This document shows, piece after piece, positions 23,808 to 33,461 of a DNA stretch of 64,000 nucleotides. Origin of the DNA: Sva-07 sp963828415 (GTDB taxonomy: Bacteria; Actinomycetota; Acidimicrobiia; Acidimicrobiales; Ilumatobacteraceae); the NCBI GenBank assembly GCA_963828415.1, contig CAWHEI010000012.1:992001-1056000 (forward strand), written 5' to 3'. How positions within the stretch are numbered: position 1 is the first letter of the stretch; each line of letters begins with the position of its first letter. A program made the position numbers and the translations under genes. The notes under the pieces were generated by a model. That model worked only from the letters and a program-made list of their open reading frames with translations. It did not search any database and was not told the origin of the DNA.

Positions 23808-25677
23808 ACCGACACCTGCTGGCGTTCGGGCGCCGGAAGCGACGTCGATGGCGTCGCTTCAGCCGGCGTCGACATCTTGCGCCAGTAGTACGCGGGCGCG
23901 AACACGAGGCCCAGCGTCAGCAGCGCGACGACGAGGATCAGGGTCTCCTGGCCACCCCAGCCGGAGTCCTGGTCGAGGGTGGTGGGCACGATCGCGCCGA
24001 CCGCCTGGCCACCGGTCTGCACCGCACCGCCCGTCGCCGACTGCTGCGCTGCGGCGTCACCGCAGATCCCGGTGTCGGGGTCGCAGGTCGTGTCGGTCGG
24101 CTCGCCCCCGGATGCTGTCGAGCGCGGTGGTTCCATCGCCGCTTCCGGTCGTCGCTCCGCCAGTGGTCGCACCACCAGCAGTCGCTCCACCAGTCGCCGT
24201 ACCCCCGGTCGTCGCTCCGCCCGTTGCCGACGCCTCCCGTCGTCGCTCCACCAGTGGCCGCGCCACCCGTGGTCGCACCGCCCGTTGGTCCTCCCGCCGA
24301 TGCGTCGCCGCCCCCGGCCGGGGTGCCCGGCGCAGCCGCGCCACCGCCACCACCCGCCGAAGGCGGGGCGGTTGGGGTCTCGACCGTCTTCACACCGCCC
24401 GTGCCGGTCGCGCACTGCGCCGGGCCTTGGCGGTCGCACTGCCTGCGGGCGCGGCGCGTTGGCCGCGAGCACGTTCTCACCGCTCGGCGAGAACGTCGGG
24501 TTGTTGCACGACTGCACGTTGATGTTCTGGACCTCGGCGCCCGGGATCTTCGCGATCTGGTCGAAGCTCGCGGTCACCAGGTTCACCGGCATCGGCGAGT
24601 AGCCGAGCGACGCGGACTGCTGCTGCGCCTGGCACATCGCGTAGTACGTGAACTCGGCGAGCGTGCGGCCCTTCGCCTCGTTGAACTGACCGCCGACCTT
24701 CGTCGGCAGGATGAAGTACGAGTACGACGACAGCTGGTAGTTGCGGGGATCGGTGTCGGTGTACACGCCGACTGAGGTCCTGCGTCAGATACGTCGCCGG
24801 ATTGGACTCGTCGGTGTTGATCTTCGCCTGCAGCAGCGACACGGCCACGTTCTCCGGCGTCGGTTCGGTGTAGTAGCCGGCGGCGTTGAGCACCTTCGCG
24901 ACCGGGAACTGCACGCCGAGGGCGTAGGAGTAGTTGACGTAGCCGATCGCGCCTTCGGCGAAGCCCTGGCTCACGTAACCGGCCACGCCGAGGTCGCCGC
25001 CCTGGGCGATCATGTTGCCCGACGTCGGGTAGAACGACGTCGAGCCGCACTTGTCGGCGCGGCCGGTCTTCGCGCAGTACGCCTCCCAGATCCCCTTGTG
25101 CTGGGCGATCATCCACAACGAGAACTGCGCGGTCGAGCCCGACCCGTCGGAGCGCACGACGGGCACGATCGCACGCGCCGGCATCGTCAGGCCGGGGTTG
25201 TCGGCGACGAGCGCCGGGTCGTTCCACTGCGTGATGACCCCGGTGAAGATCTTGGCGATGTTCTCGCCCGACAGCCGCAGGTTCGTCACCCGCTGGCCGT
25301 TGATCGTCAGGTTGTACATGAACGCCGTCCCGCCGGCGGTGACCGGGATGTAGGCGTAGCTGCCCCGGCGCCGGGTTCTCGGGGGCGGAGCCGTCCTCGG
25401 GCTCGAATTGGAACGGGATGTCCGACGCCGCGAAGTCGACGGTGCCGTTGAGGAAGTTCTTGCGGCCCGCGCTCGAACCGCTCGGGTTGTAGTCGACGGT
25501 GATGCCGAACTGGCGCACGTTGACGCGCATCGCGTCGATCGCGTTCGCCGACCACGACGATCCCTCGCCGGAGATGCGCTGGTAGCTCTGCGCGTCGGCC
25601 CGCTCGCCCGGGACGGACCCGACGATCATCGCGGTCGCGCACAGTGCGACCACGGCCACGACGAGTCGACGGTTCAT
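23804..25677 (-). pseudogene. pstS: PstS-like binding protein with repeat stalk and C-terminal membrane anchor; at least five frame breaks
   Basis: ATG 25677 overlaps the pstA stop. Frames join as: signal peptide and YQRISGEGSSWSANAIDAMR, NGTVDFAASDIPF; break near 25365; SYAYIPVTAGG, RLSGENIAKIFTGVITQW, RSDGSGSTAQFSLW; break near 24770; GVYTDTDPRNYQLSSYSYFI; break near 24450; QCDRQGPAQC; breaks near 24235 and 24115; CDPDTGICG, then helix ETLILVVALLTLGLVFAPAYYW and stop at 23804. PstS core residues are present. The linker is a run of Gly-Gly-Ala-Thr-Thr repeats. Codon bias stays strong in each frame, which suggests sequence errors or very recent decay rather than an old pseudogene. Confidence 0.75.
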
Positions 25678-27042
25678 GACGATGCTCCGTTCGGTGCGGG
25701 CGCCAGTGCCGCGTCTGCGCCACTGACGTAACGCTCGTGGTCGGCTGCCTCGATGCGTTCCATGTCCTTCAGCGACTTGGCCGCGGCACGCTTGCGTTGA
25801 CGGTCCGACAACTGGCCCGCCTGCTTGCCGCCCAGCACTCGGGCGACGGCGAACAGGATCAAGACGAGGATCATCAGCACTGCGGCAGTGGCGAAGCCTC
25901 TGGCGATCAGTGTCGGCTGCGGCGAACGAACGAACTCGAACGTCGCGAGCGGCAGCGACATCATCGGGTTCTCGCGCGGGTTCGTGTTCATCGTGCCGGT
26001 GATGCCGGACACGAGCAGCACCGGGGCGGTCTCGCCGATGCCCCGCGCCACACCGAGGATCACCGAGGTGGCCAGCCCCGAGCGAGCAGTGGGCAGCACG
26101 ACGTGCCCGACCGTGCGGTACTGGGGCGCGCCGAGCGCCGCGGACGCCTCGCGCAGGTTGCCCGGCACGAGGCGCAGTACGACGTCGGCCGACCGGATGA
26201 TGATCGGCAGCATCATGATGCTGACCGCCAACGCTGCGGCGAGACCGGAACGCTGCTGGCCGAGGATCAGCACCCACGTGGCGAAGATGAACAAGCCGGC
26301 GACGATCGACGGCAGCGCGGTCATTGCCGTGACGACCGAGCGCACGAGTTCGGTGATCCGGCCGCGGGTTTCCGTGAGGTAGATGGCGCACGCGAGCGCG
26401 AGCGGCACCGTGAGGATCAGTGAGATCCCGATGATGATCAGCGTTCCGACGATGGCGTGGGAGATACCGCCGACGGTGAGCGGGTCGAGCGGCCCGGCTT
26501 CGCTCATGTCCTCGGTGTAGAGATTGATCTTCAGCAGCGCCGTCCGACCGCGCCACAACGTGAACAGGATCACCGAAATCAACGCGGCGCCGGCGGTGAT
26601 CGCCGCCGCGGTCAGCGAGTGACGCCATCACCCGGTCGACCACGGCCGGCCGGTTGTCGACGATCGACACCGACAGCGCGTAGATCACGAGGAACATCAC
26701 GAACCACACCACGGCGAACCCGAGCAGTCCGGACAGCGGGGTGAGCCTGCCGAACAGCAACAGCGTGATGCTGAGCGAACTGAACAGTGCGCCGGCCAAC
26801 GTCAGCAGGTCGTCGCGCGACACCTGGCCGATCGGCCGTCGCATCGGCGGCGGGTTGTCCGGGCCGGGTCGTACGGGCAAGGTCGTCTGCGCTGGCGGCC
26901 GTCCGCTCGGGCCTGCCGGTGCCCACAGCTCGTCGACCGGCTGCTCGGGCGGAGCGGTCGCCTCCATCTCTGTGGTGACCGCCCACAGCTCGTCGGTCGT
27001 CGGAGCCCGCAGGTCAGCCCGAGGCTCGAGCACGTCGGTCAC
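25674..27042 (-). pseudogene. pstA: PstA-like permease with N-terminal extension; one frame break
   Basis: Starts at a GTG (27042) overlapping the pstC stop (GTGA). About 85 hydrophilic, Pro-rich residues precede two helices (LLTLAGALFSSLSITLLLF, GFAVVWFVMFLVIYAL). The frame changes near 26620, between VDRVMASLA and TAAAITAGAALISVILFTLW. The rest is a standard PstA: SEAGPLDPLTVGGISHAIVGTL, SIVAGLFIFATWVL, EASAALGAPQYRTVGHVVLPTARSGL (the EAA loop), GIGETAPVLL. The long N-terminus with extra helices is unusual for PstA. Probably functional if the break is a sequence error. Confidence 0.8.
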
Positions 27043-28064
27043 GCCTCGCTCCCCGCTCCGGATCGCGACCTTGCCACGAAGTACGACGCAATGAAGTTCA
27101 CGATCAGCGTGATCCCGAACAGGGCGAGGCCGGCAGCCATCAGCGCCGACAGGCCGAATGGTGACGCCTCGCTGTAGCGCAACGCGATCAGGCTCGACAC
27201 CGAGTTCGATCCGGCCTCGAGCGCGTGCAGCGTGAAGTCGAATCGCGGCGAGATGATCAGCAGCACCGCGATCGTCTCGCCGAGCGCTCGCCCGAGGCCG
27301 AGCATCGTCCCGCCGATCATGCCGCCGCGCCCGAACGGCAACGACACCACGCTGATCATCCCCCACCGGGTCGATCCGAGGGCGAACGCGCCCTCGCGTT
27401 CACCGATCGGAACCTGGCTGAACACCTCGCGCATCACCGAGCACTGGATCGGCATCACCATCATGGCGACGACGATCCCGGCGATGAAGCTCGACGCGGT
27501 GTACACGCTGGCGCTCGACAAGGGGCTGTTCGGGTCGGCACCGGTCACCGTGAAAAGCGGGAACCAGCCGAGCCAGGCGTTCAGCCAGCGCGACAGCCCG
27601 ATGATCTGGCCCTGCAGCAGGAACAGGCCCCACAGTCCGTAGACGACGCTCGGCACGGCCGCCATCAGGTCGACCATGGCGACGAGCGTCGAGCGCAGCC
27701 AGGTCGGCGCGACCTCGGTGATGAACAGCGACGTCCCGATCGCGATCGGCGTCGCGATCGCCACGGCGATGAACGCGATGAGGATGGTGAACGGCATGAC
27801 CGCAGCGATGCCGAAGCCGCTGCCGCCGGCGTCGGGTTGCCACTCGGACGTCGTGAGGAACGAGAAGCCGGATGCCTGCAGTGCCTGCAGCGCCTCCCAG
27901 GTGAGGAACACCCCGACCGATCCCATGATCGCCAGCACGAGGAATCCGCTGAGCCCCGCCCCGCGGAAGAACACCCGGTCGCCGGTGCCGCGCCGCGACA
28001 CGAGCGAACGTGGTTCGGTGAGACTCTCGGTCTCCGAGCGGTCGGGGAGGACGGTGATCGTCAT
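27039..28064 (-). CDS. pstC: PstC-like phosphate-type ABC permease
   Basis: 341 residues, intact. Six or more helices; GGSGFGIAAVMPFTILIAFIAV, LRSTLVAMVDLMAAVPSVVYGLWGLF and EREGAFALGSTRWGMISVVSLPFGRGGMIGG (EAA-like loop), then GLGRALGETIAVLLII are typical of PstC. It starts five bases after the stop of the preceding small coiled-coil gene. With PstA, PstS and PstB it should make a transporter for phosphate or a related oxyanion, but the surrounding surface-protein genes raise the possibility of a specialised role. Confidence 0.9.
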   Translation of the reverse strand: MTITVLPDRSETESLTEPRSLVSRRGTGDRVFFRGAGLSGFLVLAIMGSVGVFLTWEALQALQASGFSFLTTSEWQPDAGGSGFGIAAVMPFTILIAFIAVAIATPIAIGTSLFITEVAPTWLRSTLVAMVDLMAAVPSVVYGLWGLFLLQGQIIGLSRWLNAWLGWFPLFTVTGADPNSPLSSASVYTASSFIAGIVVAMMVMPIQCSVMREVFSQVPIGEREGAFALGSTRWGMISVVSLPFGRGGMIGGTMLGLGRALGETIAVLLIISPRFDFTLHALEAGSNSVSSLIALRYSEASPFGLSALMAAGLALFGITLIVNFIASYFVARSRSGAGSEA

Positions 28065-28068
28065 CGAT

Positions 28069-28951
28069 TCAACCGGTCCACACGACGAGCACGATGATCA
28101 CGATCACCATGGCGAGGCCTGAGAGCAGCACGTCGGGATGCCAGGCGTGCGCCCAGAACGATCGCTTCGGCGGTGGTGCCTGCGGCTGCAGGTAGGCCGC
28201 CGGTGGGAGCACGTAGTGCGGCGCCTGCTGCTCGAGGGCTTCGAGGATGGGCGTCATCGCCGCGGCGAAGGCGCGCGAAGGAGTCGGCGTCGAGCACGAG
28301 CTGCATCGTCGGCGGCGTCGCGGCGGGGTCGGATCGATCGACGGTCAGATCCCACACGTCATCGCTCGACGGCTCGACCGCGGGCAGGACAGCGTGTCGA
28401 TGATCGGCGGCGGCAGCGGGGCGGAGCGAGGTGGCGGCGGCAGTGGTGAGGACTCGTGCACCGCCACCTCGGCGTGCCGCGACCGGCCCGTCGTCGGGCG
28501 CGACTGGCTCATCGAGGTTGGGATCCCAGTACTCGACCTGGTCGAGATGCGGCGGCGGCTCGGCGATCGCTTCCTGCTCCGCGATCGCTGCGTGCTCGGC
28601 GGCGCGACGGGCGAGTTCGACGGCGGCCCGTTCGGCCATCGCTCGGGCCGCTGCCGCTTCGATGGCGGCGGTCGTGATCCGTTCCGCCTCGGCGTGCGCT
28701 GCGGCGATCGCTTCCGCGGCACGGACTCGCTCCTGTGCGACCTCGTCGTCGAGTGCGCGGCGGCGCTCGTCGATCAGCGGTGTCAGTCGCGAGCGCAACT
28801 GCCAGAGTGCGCCGTCGACGTCGATGGCGTCGGCAGCCGCTTCGGCGTCGATCGCGTCCTGCACCGTCCTGCGCAGTTGCAACGACAGCACGGCGATGCC
28901 CGCACGCGGCGACAATTGCGTGGCGTCGGTCATGGGGGCCTCGTCGATCAT
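28069..28951 (-). pseudogene. Coiled-coil protein with C-terminal membrane helix; three apparent frame breaks
   Basis: ATG 28951 overlaps the upstream stop (ATGA). N-terminal ~130 residues form an Ala/Glu-rich coiled coil (RRALDDEVAQERVRAAEAIAAAHAEAERITTAAIEAAAARA). Between about 28470 and 28390 the high-GC3 frame is a different one (HAEVAVHESSPLPPPP...PPPIIDTL), so two compensating breaks are likely. A third near 28280 joins MQLVLDADSFA to AFAAAMTPILEALEQQAPHY, ending in the helix DVLLSGLAMVIVIIVLVVW. Tail-anchored, facing the cytoplasm. Function unknown; immediately upstream of pstC. Confidence 0.6.
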
Positions 28952-29298
28952 CGGACGTCCGTCCCGGGTTCAGTCTGTTGATCGGTCGCCGAACCGGCAC
29001 GGCGGTGCGCATCGGCCAGGATCCGATCGACCTCGGTCTGCGCATTGCGTCGCACCAGCGCGATCGTCTCGGCGTGTTGGCGTTCGATCTCGGCGAGTGT
29101 CTCGCGCGACGTGGCCAGCTCGACGCGGAGCAGCTCTTTGGCCTCGGCGTCGAGCTGAGCGGCGCGATGCTGAGCTGCCAGCTTGCGGGCGGTCGCTGCA
29201 GCGAGATCGGCTTCGAGCCGCGCCCGCTGCTCCTCGATCGCCTCGACGGAGACGCCGTTCGTCGAATGCTGATGCTGAACGCCAGCAGACAGGTCCAT
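28948..29298 (-). CDS. Small soluble coiled-coil protein
   Basis: 116 residues. Residues ~18-100 are heptad-like with Ala, Leu, Glu and Arg (EEQRARLEADLAAATARKLAAQHRAAQLDAEAKELLRVELATS). No signal or membrane segment and no motif I recognise. It overlaps both neighbours (TGATG upstream, ATGA downstream), so it is co-translated with the two tail-anchored coiled-coil proteins and may form a bundle with them. Confidence 0.7.
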   Translation of the reverse strand: MDLSAGVQHQHSTNGVSVEAIEEQRARLEADLAAATARKLAAQHRAAQLDAEAKELLRVELATSRETLAEIERQHAETIALVRRNAQTEVDRILADAHRRAGSATDQQTEPGTDVR

Positions 29299-30417
29299 CA
29301 GCCGACCACCGCAAGCACGAACGCCAGCACGGCCACCACGGCGACGGCGGGAAGGAGCAGTTGGGGGAACATCCAGCGGCGGGCTCCTGCGACACCGAAC
29401 CCGCCCCAGAAGCGGTCGAACGCCTCCTGTGGCTCAGCGGACCGGTCGTTCAGCGAGTCGACCGGGGTCGGCAACGTCGGTGTGGTGCCACCGGTGGAGG
29501 TGGGCGGCGGCAACACCGGTGGCGTCAACGCATCGAGCAGGACAGCGACCGCATCGTCGTCGGACCGCTCGGGGAGGTCGAGCGTCTTCGGGCCGACGTC
29601 GAGTTCGTCGAGCAGGTGCGCGAGGACGTCGTCGAGGTGCTCGTGATCGGTCTCGTCGAGCGCCGCCACCATCGGCGTGGGGAGCGCGGCGGGCGGCTGA
29701 TAGCGGTAGACGGCAGGCGCCTGCGGCGAGTTCGAAGGCGGCACGAACCGGGCGATCTCACCGGCTTCGATCGTCGCCGTGTGCACTCGCATGGCGGCAC
29801 GTGCAGCTGCGTCGTCAGCGGCGGCTTTCGCCTCCTGCTTCTCGGCCTCCCACCACGAGTCGAGCAGCTCTCGCAGTTGGCGTCGCGCAGCGACACCGTC
29901 TGGTTCACTCGGCTCGAACGCACCGTCGATGAGGCGAGCCAGTGACTCGCTGGCATCTCCGGGCGAGCCGGGAACGGAGGGAGTCACCGGGGGCGTCGGA
30001 CGACCCAGGAGTGGAGCGGCCCACGACCCGGTGGCGGGCGGCGGGAGCGGTCGCCCCAGTGAGATCCGTGCCCGGGATCGTGCGGCGCTCAGCACGGCAG
30101 CGGCTTCAGCGTCGGCGCCGGCGCCGATGTCGGCGATGTCGGCGTCGGTCTCCGCCCGTCGCTTGAGGATGGCTCGTTGCGCGTCGAGGAACTCCTGCGT
30201 GAGCCGAGTCTGAATCGACGCGACCTTGGTGAGCTGGCCGGACGAGCTGAGATCGCGATTCGCATCGCTCAGCGCGCTCGAGGAACCGGCGGTGCTCCTT
30301 GCCGACCAGCGACAGATACCGATCGACGTCGGACGACAACGAACGCGACCCCAGGTTCGGTTCGCTCGGTGCGAGCGGAGGAGTCGCGTCCATGCCCTCG
30401 GGAATGTAAGAGGGCAT
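29298..30417 (-). pseudogene. Tail-anchored coiled-coil protein at the head of the Pst/surface run; one frame break
   Basis: Start ATG 30417 (MPSYIPEGMDATPPLAPSEP). The frame changes near 30275: after HRRFLER the coding frame is ALSDANRDLSSSGQLTKVAS and continues QEFLDAQRAILKRRAETDADIADIGAGADAEAAAVL, a coiled coil. The middle (~150-230) has EAEKQEAKAAADDAAARAAMR; the C-terminus is a Pro/Thr-rich stretch and one helix (LLLPAVAVVAVLAFVLAVVG). About 372 residues, cytoplasmic with a membrane tail. It is the first gene of the leftward run; the promoter must lie in 30418-30550. Confidence 0.6.
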
Positions 30418-30550
30418 GCTGACGGTCACCTGAACACGAGGTGGCGCGGAGGTGTCGGAATTGTGAAACCTCGGATTCGCCGTCAAGCGACTGGTCGGAG
30501 CGGCCGATTTGGACGACGCTCCGGGTTCCCTCGACCACGCATCGTCGACA

Positions 30551-30556
30551 TACCAT
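30551..30556 (+). promoter_or_regulatory. Leaderless -10 element (TACCAT) for the amidase gene
   Basis: TACCAT lies six bases before the GTG at 30563 and no ribosome binding site is seen. It lies in the 145-base space between the divergent surface-locus and amidase genes. Confidence 0.45.
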
Positions 30557-30562
30557 CCGGCC

Positions 30563-31966
30563 GTGCAGCCTTCCGATGTCCGCTCATCCGTCGAGCTCGT
30601 CAGCAACGGCACGGCGACCGCTCGCGAGTTGGTGCAGGTCGCTCTCGATCGCGTCGCCGACGAGCAGCAGCGACTCAACGCCTTCGTGTTCATCGACGCC
30701 GAGGGGGCGCTCGCATCAGCCGATGCCGTCGACCGGGCCCGCGCTGCCGGTGAGCCGCTCGGACCGTTGGCCGGGGTGCCGTTCGGGGTGAAGGACCTCG
30801 AGGACTGCATCGGGCTGCCGACCACTCGCGGCTCACGCTGGTACGCCGACGCTCCTCCGGCAACGCGCGACGACATCCACGTCGAGCGGTTCCGCGCCGC
30901 GGGCGCCATCCCGATCGGCAAGACGGCAACCCCCGAATTCGGCGCGTTCGGCTACACCGCCAGTCCGCTGCACGGCGTGACCCGAAACCCGTGGAACCCG
31001 GACCGCACACCGGGCGGATCGAGCGGTGGCACCGCAGCGGCGGTGTCGGTGGGGGCGATTCCGTTCGGGACGGCGAGCGACGGTGGTGGTTCGATCCGCG
31101 GGCCGGCGGCATCGTGCGGACTGCCGGGGTTCAAGCCCACGTTCGGGCGCGTGCCCACGTTCGGCGTCACCCGCCACGCCGGCAACGCGGTGAACTTCGC
31201 GCTCGCGACCACCGTGGCCGACACGGCGCTCCTGTTCGACATCGCTGCGGGGCCCGACATGCGCGACCGTACGAGCTTGCCGCCAGCGGGCACCTCATAC
31301 CTCGACGCCATCGAACAGCTCGACGTTGCCGGGCTGCGAGCAGCCTGGTCGCCCGACCTCGGATTCGCGACCACCGACCCCGAGGTGGTGGCGATCGCCG
31401 AACGGGCGGCGACCACGCTGGTGGGCGCGGCAGGGCTCGTCGACTCGGGGATCGATGTCCAGATCGACGACTTCATCCGGATCTATGCGTTCATGGAGAG
31501 CGCCGATCAGTTCGTCGACGTCCCCGACGACTGGGAGGACCGCCTCGACGAACTCGACCCGCTGGTGGCGGGTGGCTGGCAGCGCAACCGCACGGTCACG
31601 CTGCCGCAGTTCGCGAAGGTCGAGAAGGCCCGACGAGGCCTCGAGCTCCAGGTCGCTTCGCTGTTCGAGGGCATCGACGTGCTGTTGACGCCGACCAATC
31701 CGTGCGCCCCATTCGCCGCCGAAGGACCGATGCCGACCGAGATCGCCGGACAGCGATGCCATGGCGGAAGCGCGGCGCTGCTCACGATGTTCGCAAACGT
31801 CGCCAACCTGCCATCGATCACCGTGCCCGCCGGCCTGACCGCGGACGGGTTGCCGATCGGGCTGATGATCACCACCGCCCGCCATCGTGACGACCAGTGC
31901 CTCCGTCTGGCACGCATCTTCGAGCAAGCCGCCCCCTGGCCCCTCCACGCCCCCATCCCGACCTGA
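30563..31966 (+). CDS. Amidase signature family enzyme
   Basis: 467 residues from GTG 30563. Amidase-signature Ser-cisSer-Lys triad: K77 in GVPFGVKDLED, the cis-serine in TPGGSSGGTAAA (about 153-154), and nucleophile S177 in SDGGGSIRGPAASCG. LLTPTNPCAPF and the C-terminal NLPSITVPAGLTADGLPIGLMI are also typical. It hydrolyses an amide such as an acyl-amide or carbamoyl compound; no GatB or GatC partner is nearby and the length fits stand-alone amidases. It is transcribed away from the surface locus. Confidence 0.9.
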   Translation: MQPSDVRSSVELVSNGTATARELVQVALDRVADEQQRLNAFVFIDAEGALASADAVDRARAAGEPLGPLAGVPFGVKDLEDCIGLPTTRGSRWYADAPPATRDDIHVERFRAAGAIPIGKTATPEFGAFGYTASPLHGVTRNPWNPDRTPGGSSGGTAAAVSVGAIPFGTASDGGGSIRGPAASCGLPGFKPTFGRVPTFGVTRHAGNAVNFALATTVADTALLFDIAAGPDMRDRTSLPPAGTSYLDAIEQLDVAGLRAAWSPDLGFATTDPEVVAIAERAATTLVGAAGLVDSGIDVQIDDFIRIYAFMESADQFVDVPDDWEDRLDELDPLVAGGWQRNRTVTLPQFAKVEKARRGLELQVASLFEGIDVLLTPTNPCAPFAAEGPMPTEIAGQRCHGGSAALLTMFANVANLPSITVPAGLTADGLPIGLMITTARHRDDQCLRLARIFEQAAPWPLHAPIPT

Positions 31967-31980
31967 CCCGCGCCGACGAG

Positions 31981-32034
31981 TCGTTTGAGTTGCACTTCGG
32001 GTGGACCGGGTCACCCGAAGTGCAACGCAAGCGG
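31981..32034. repeat. Family B inverted repeat, copy 3
   Basis: CGTTTGAGTTGCACTTCGGGTG pairs almost perfectly with TCACCCGAAGTGCAACGCAAGCG. It sits between the convergent ends of the amidase and PPOX genes. This copy is the clearest long hairpin of the family. Confidence 0.8.
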
Positions 32035-32051
32035 GGAATCCCCGTGCGGTG

Positions 32052-32489
32052 TCAGGTGGGCTTGGCGTAGTCGACGGAGAACCAACGGTCGGGGCGAAGG
32101 CGGATCAGGATGTCGTCGGGACCGACGCTCGACGACGCGTATCCGCGGCCCAGCTCCTCGCCGAGGTAGCGGATGGCCATCGGCTCGACAGCGCCCCGTG
32201 ACGCGTCGGCGTCGAGCACGACGATCTCGAGCGGACCTTCGACGCTGACGTACTTGTACGGCAGCTCTTCCTGCTGGGCGCACAGCGACGCACGGCCGGC
32301 CGCCGCCGCAAGGCGCCCCTTCAGCGACGATGCCGCAGTCAGCACTTCGACGTCACCGCCCGGCTCGTACGAGTACCAGACCGGCACCACGAGTGGCGGT
32401 CCGTCCGGGCGTTCGATCCCCAACACGCCGACGTGCAGTTCGGCGAGGAACTCCTGGCGTTCCGATTCGGTCATCTTCTGATCAGCCAT
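32052..32489 (-). CDS. PPOX-class F420/FMN-dependent protein
   Basis: 145 residues from ATG 32489, preceded by GGAAGGATG. Split-barrel flavin-fold sequence: MTESERQEFLAELHVGVLGIERPDGPPLVVPVWYSYEPGGDVEVLT, SSLKGRLAAAAGRASLCAQQEELPYKYVSVEGPLEI. Small proteins of this kind in actinobacteria bind F420, FMN or heme. No operon partner; convergent with the amidase and divergent from the next VOC gene. The substrate cannot be inferred. Confidence 0.85.
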   Translation of the reverse strand: MADQKMTESERQEFLAELHVGVLGIERPDGPPLVVPVWYSYEPGGDVEVLTAASSLKGRLAAAAGRASLCAQQEELPYKYVSVEGPLEIVVLDADASRGAVEPMAIRYLGEELGRGYASSSVGPDDILIRLRPDRWFSVDYAKPT

Positions 32490-32551
32490 GTCGGCATCCT
32501 TCCAGACGCCACGGTCACGGCGTGACGCAACCGCTGTGCTCAACTTGAGCG

Positions 32552-33301
32552 ATGAGCATCACCGAGCAGCCGGCGCCGCATCTCACCCTGTACCGGGCGA
32601 CCGGCGCCAAGCCCTCGCCGGACCTGCACCCCAACGGTGTGAACCATTTGGCGCTGTCCACCGCCGACATGAAGGCACAACTCACGTTCTTCGCCGAGGT
32701 GCTCGGCTGCCCGACGCGAGCGCTGTACTGGATGCACGGCGTGCCCAACACGTTCCACGGGTTCGTCGAGCTGTCCGGCGACAGCTACATCGCGTTCGTG
32801 CAGGCGCCCGGCAATCCGACCGAGCCGCTGTGGGGCGTCACGCATTCAGGCAACGCCGGCAATCCGGTGACCGCCGGCACCATGCAGCACGTGGCGTTCA
32901 ACGTCGATTCGATCGACGACCTCCTCACGATGCGCGACCGCATCCGCAGCCACGGGATCCAGGTGATGGGTCCACTCGATCACGGCATGATCCAGTCGAT
33001 CTACTTCGCCGGACCCGAGCACCTCAGCCTCGAGGTGTGCGTGGGCAGCGACATCGACGAACGCCAGTGGGTCGACCCCGAGGTGCAGGGCCTGTGTGGC
33101 ATCTCGGACGACGAACTCGCTCGGCTCACGAACCCTGCCGGATTCGAACGTCCCGACGAGCCCGTCGCGCAGCCGCCGTACGACCCGTCGACGCCGAACC
33201 TCCGGTACCCCGACCCGATCCGCGAGGCGATCATGGGCATGCCCGACGCCGACCTGTGGACCAACCTCAGCGAGTCGACACCTCCGGTGACCCTCGACTG
33301 A
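32552..33301 (+). CDS. VOC (glyoxalase/dioxygenase fold) family protein
   Basis: 249 residues. PNGVNHLALSTADMKAQLTFFAEVLGCPTRALYWMHG and TAGTMQHVAFNVDSIDDLLTMRDRI give one paired-beta VOC module with metal ligands His (NHLAL), His (QHVAF) and Glu (SLEVCVG). The remaining ~70 residues form an unrelated Pro-rich extension. Substrate unknown. It heads a rightward group of three VOC genes. Confidence 0.8.
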   Translation: MSITEQPAPHLTLYRATGAKPSPDLHPNGVNHLALSTADMKAQLTFFAEVLGCPTRALYWMHGVPNTFHGFVELSGDSYIAFVQAPGNPTEPLWGVTHSGNAGNPVTAGTMQHVAFNVDSIDDLLTMRDRIRSHGIQVMGPLDHGMIQSIYFAGPEHLSLEVCVGSDIDERQWVDPEVQGLCGISDDELARLTNPAGFERPDEPVAQPPYDPSTPNLRYPDPIREAIMGMPDADLWTNLSESTPPVTLD

Positions 33302-33385
33302 ACGCCACCGTGGGCCGGGCCCGATGTGGGCGCTGGGCCGTGCGCGACGTTGTCGTCGGGACTGACCGGGTGCACCATTTGTCGC

Positions 33386-33414
33386 TTGTCAGGACGGGGA
33401 CTCGCGCCTACGGT
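33386..33414 (+). promoter_or_regulatory. Sigma-70-type promoter for the double-VOC gene
   Basis: TTGTCA at 33386-33391 and TACGGT at 33409-33414 with a 17-base spacer, about 48 bases upstream of the start at 33462, which has its own site GGGAGGGG. It fits a housekeeping actinobacterial promoter. Confidence 0.5.
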
Positions 33415-33461
33415 CGACCACGCGGCTGGGACCGCATCGGCACCGATCGGGAGGGGACCTG

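Noticed and set aside
24110..24360. Possible CRISPR or VNTR array in the pstS C-terminal region
   Set aside because: The repeats are short codon repeats for Gly-Gly-Ala-Thr-Thr with no unique spacers and continue a coding sequence; they are a protein stalk.
18055..28951. Programmed ribosomal frameshifting as the explanation for split frames
   Set aside because: The breaks fall in unrelated genes and positions without a common slippery sequence or downstream stimulator, and two of them compensate each other inside one gene.
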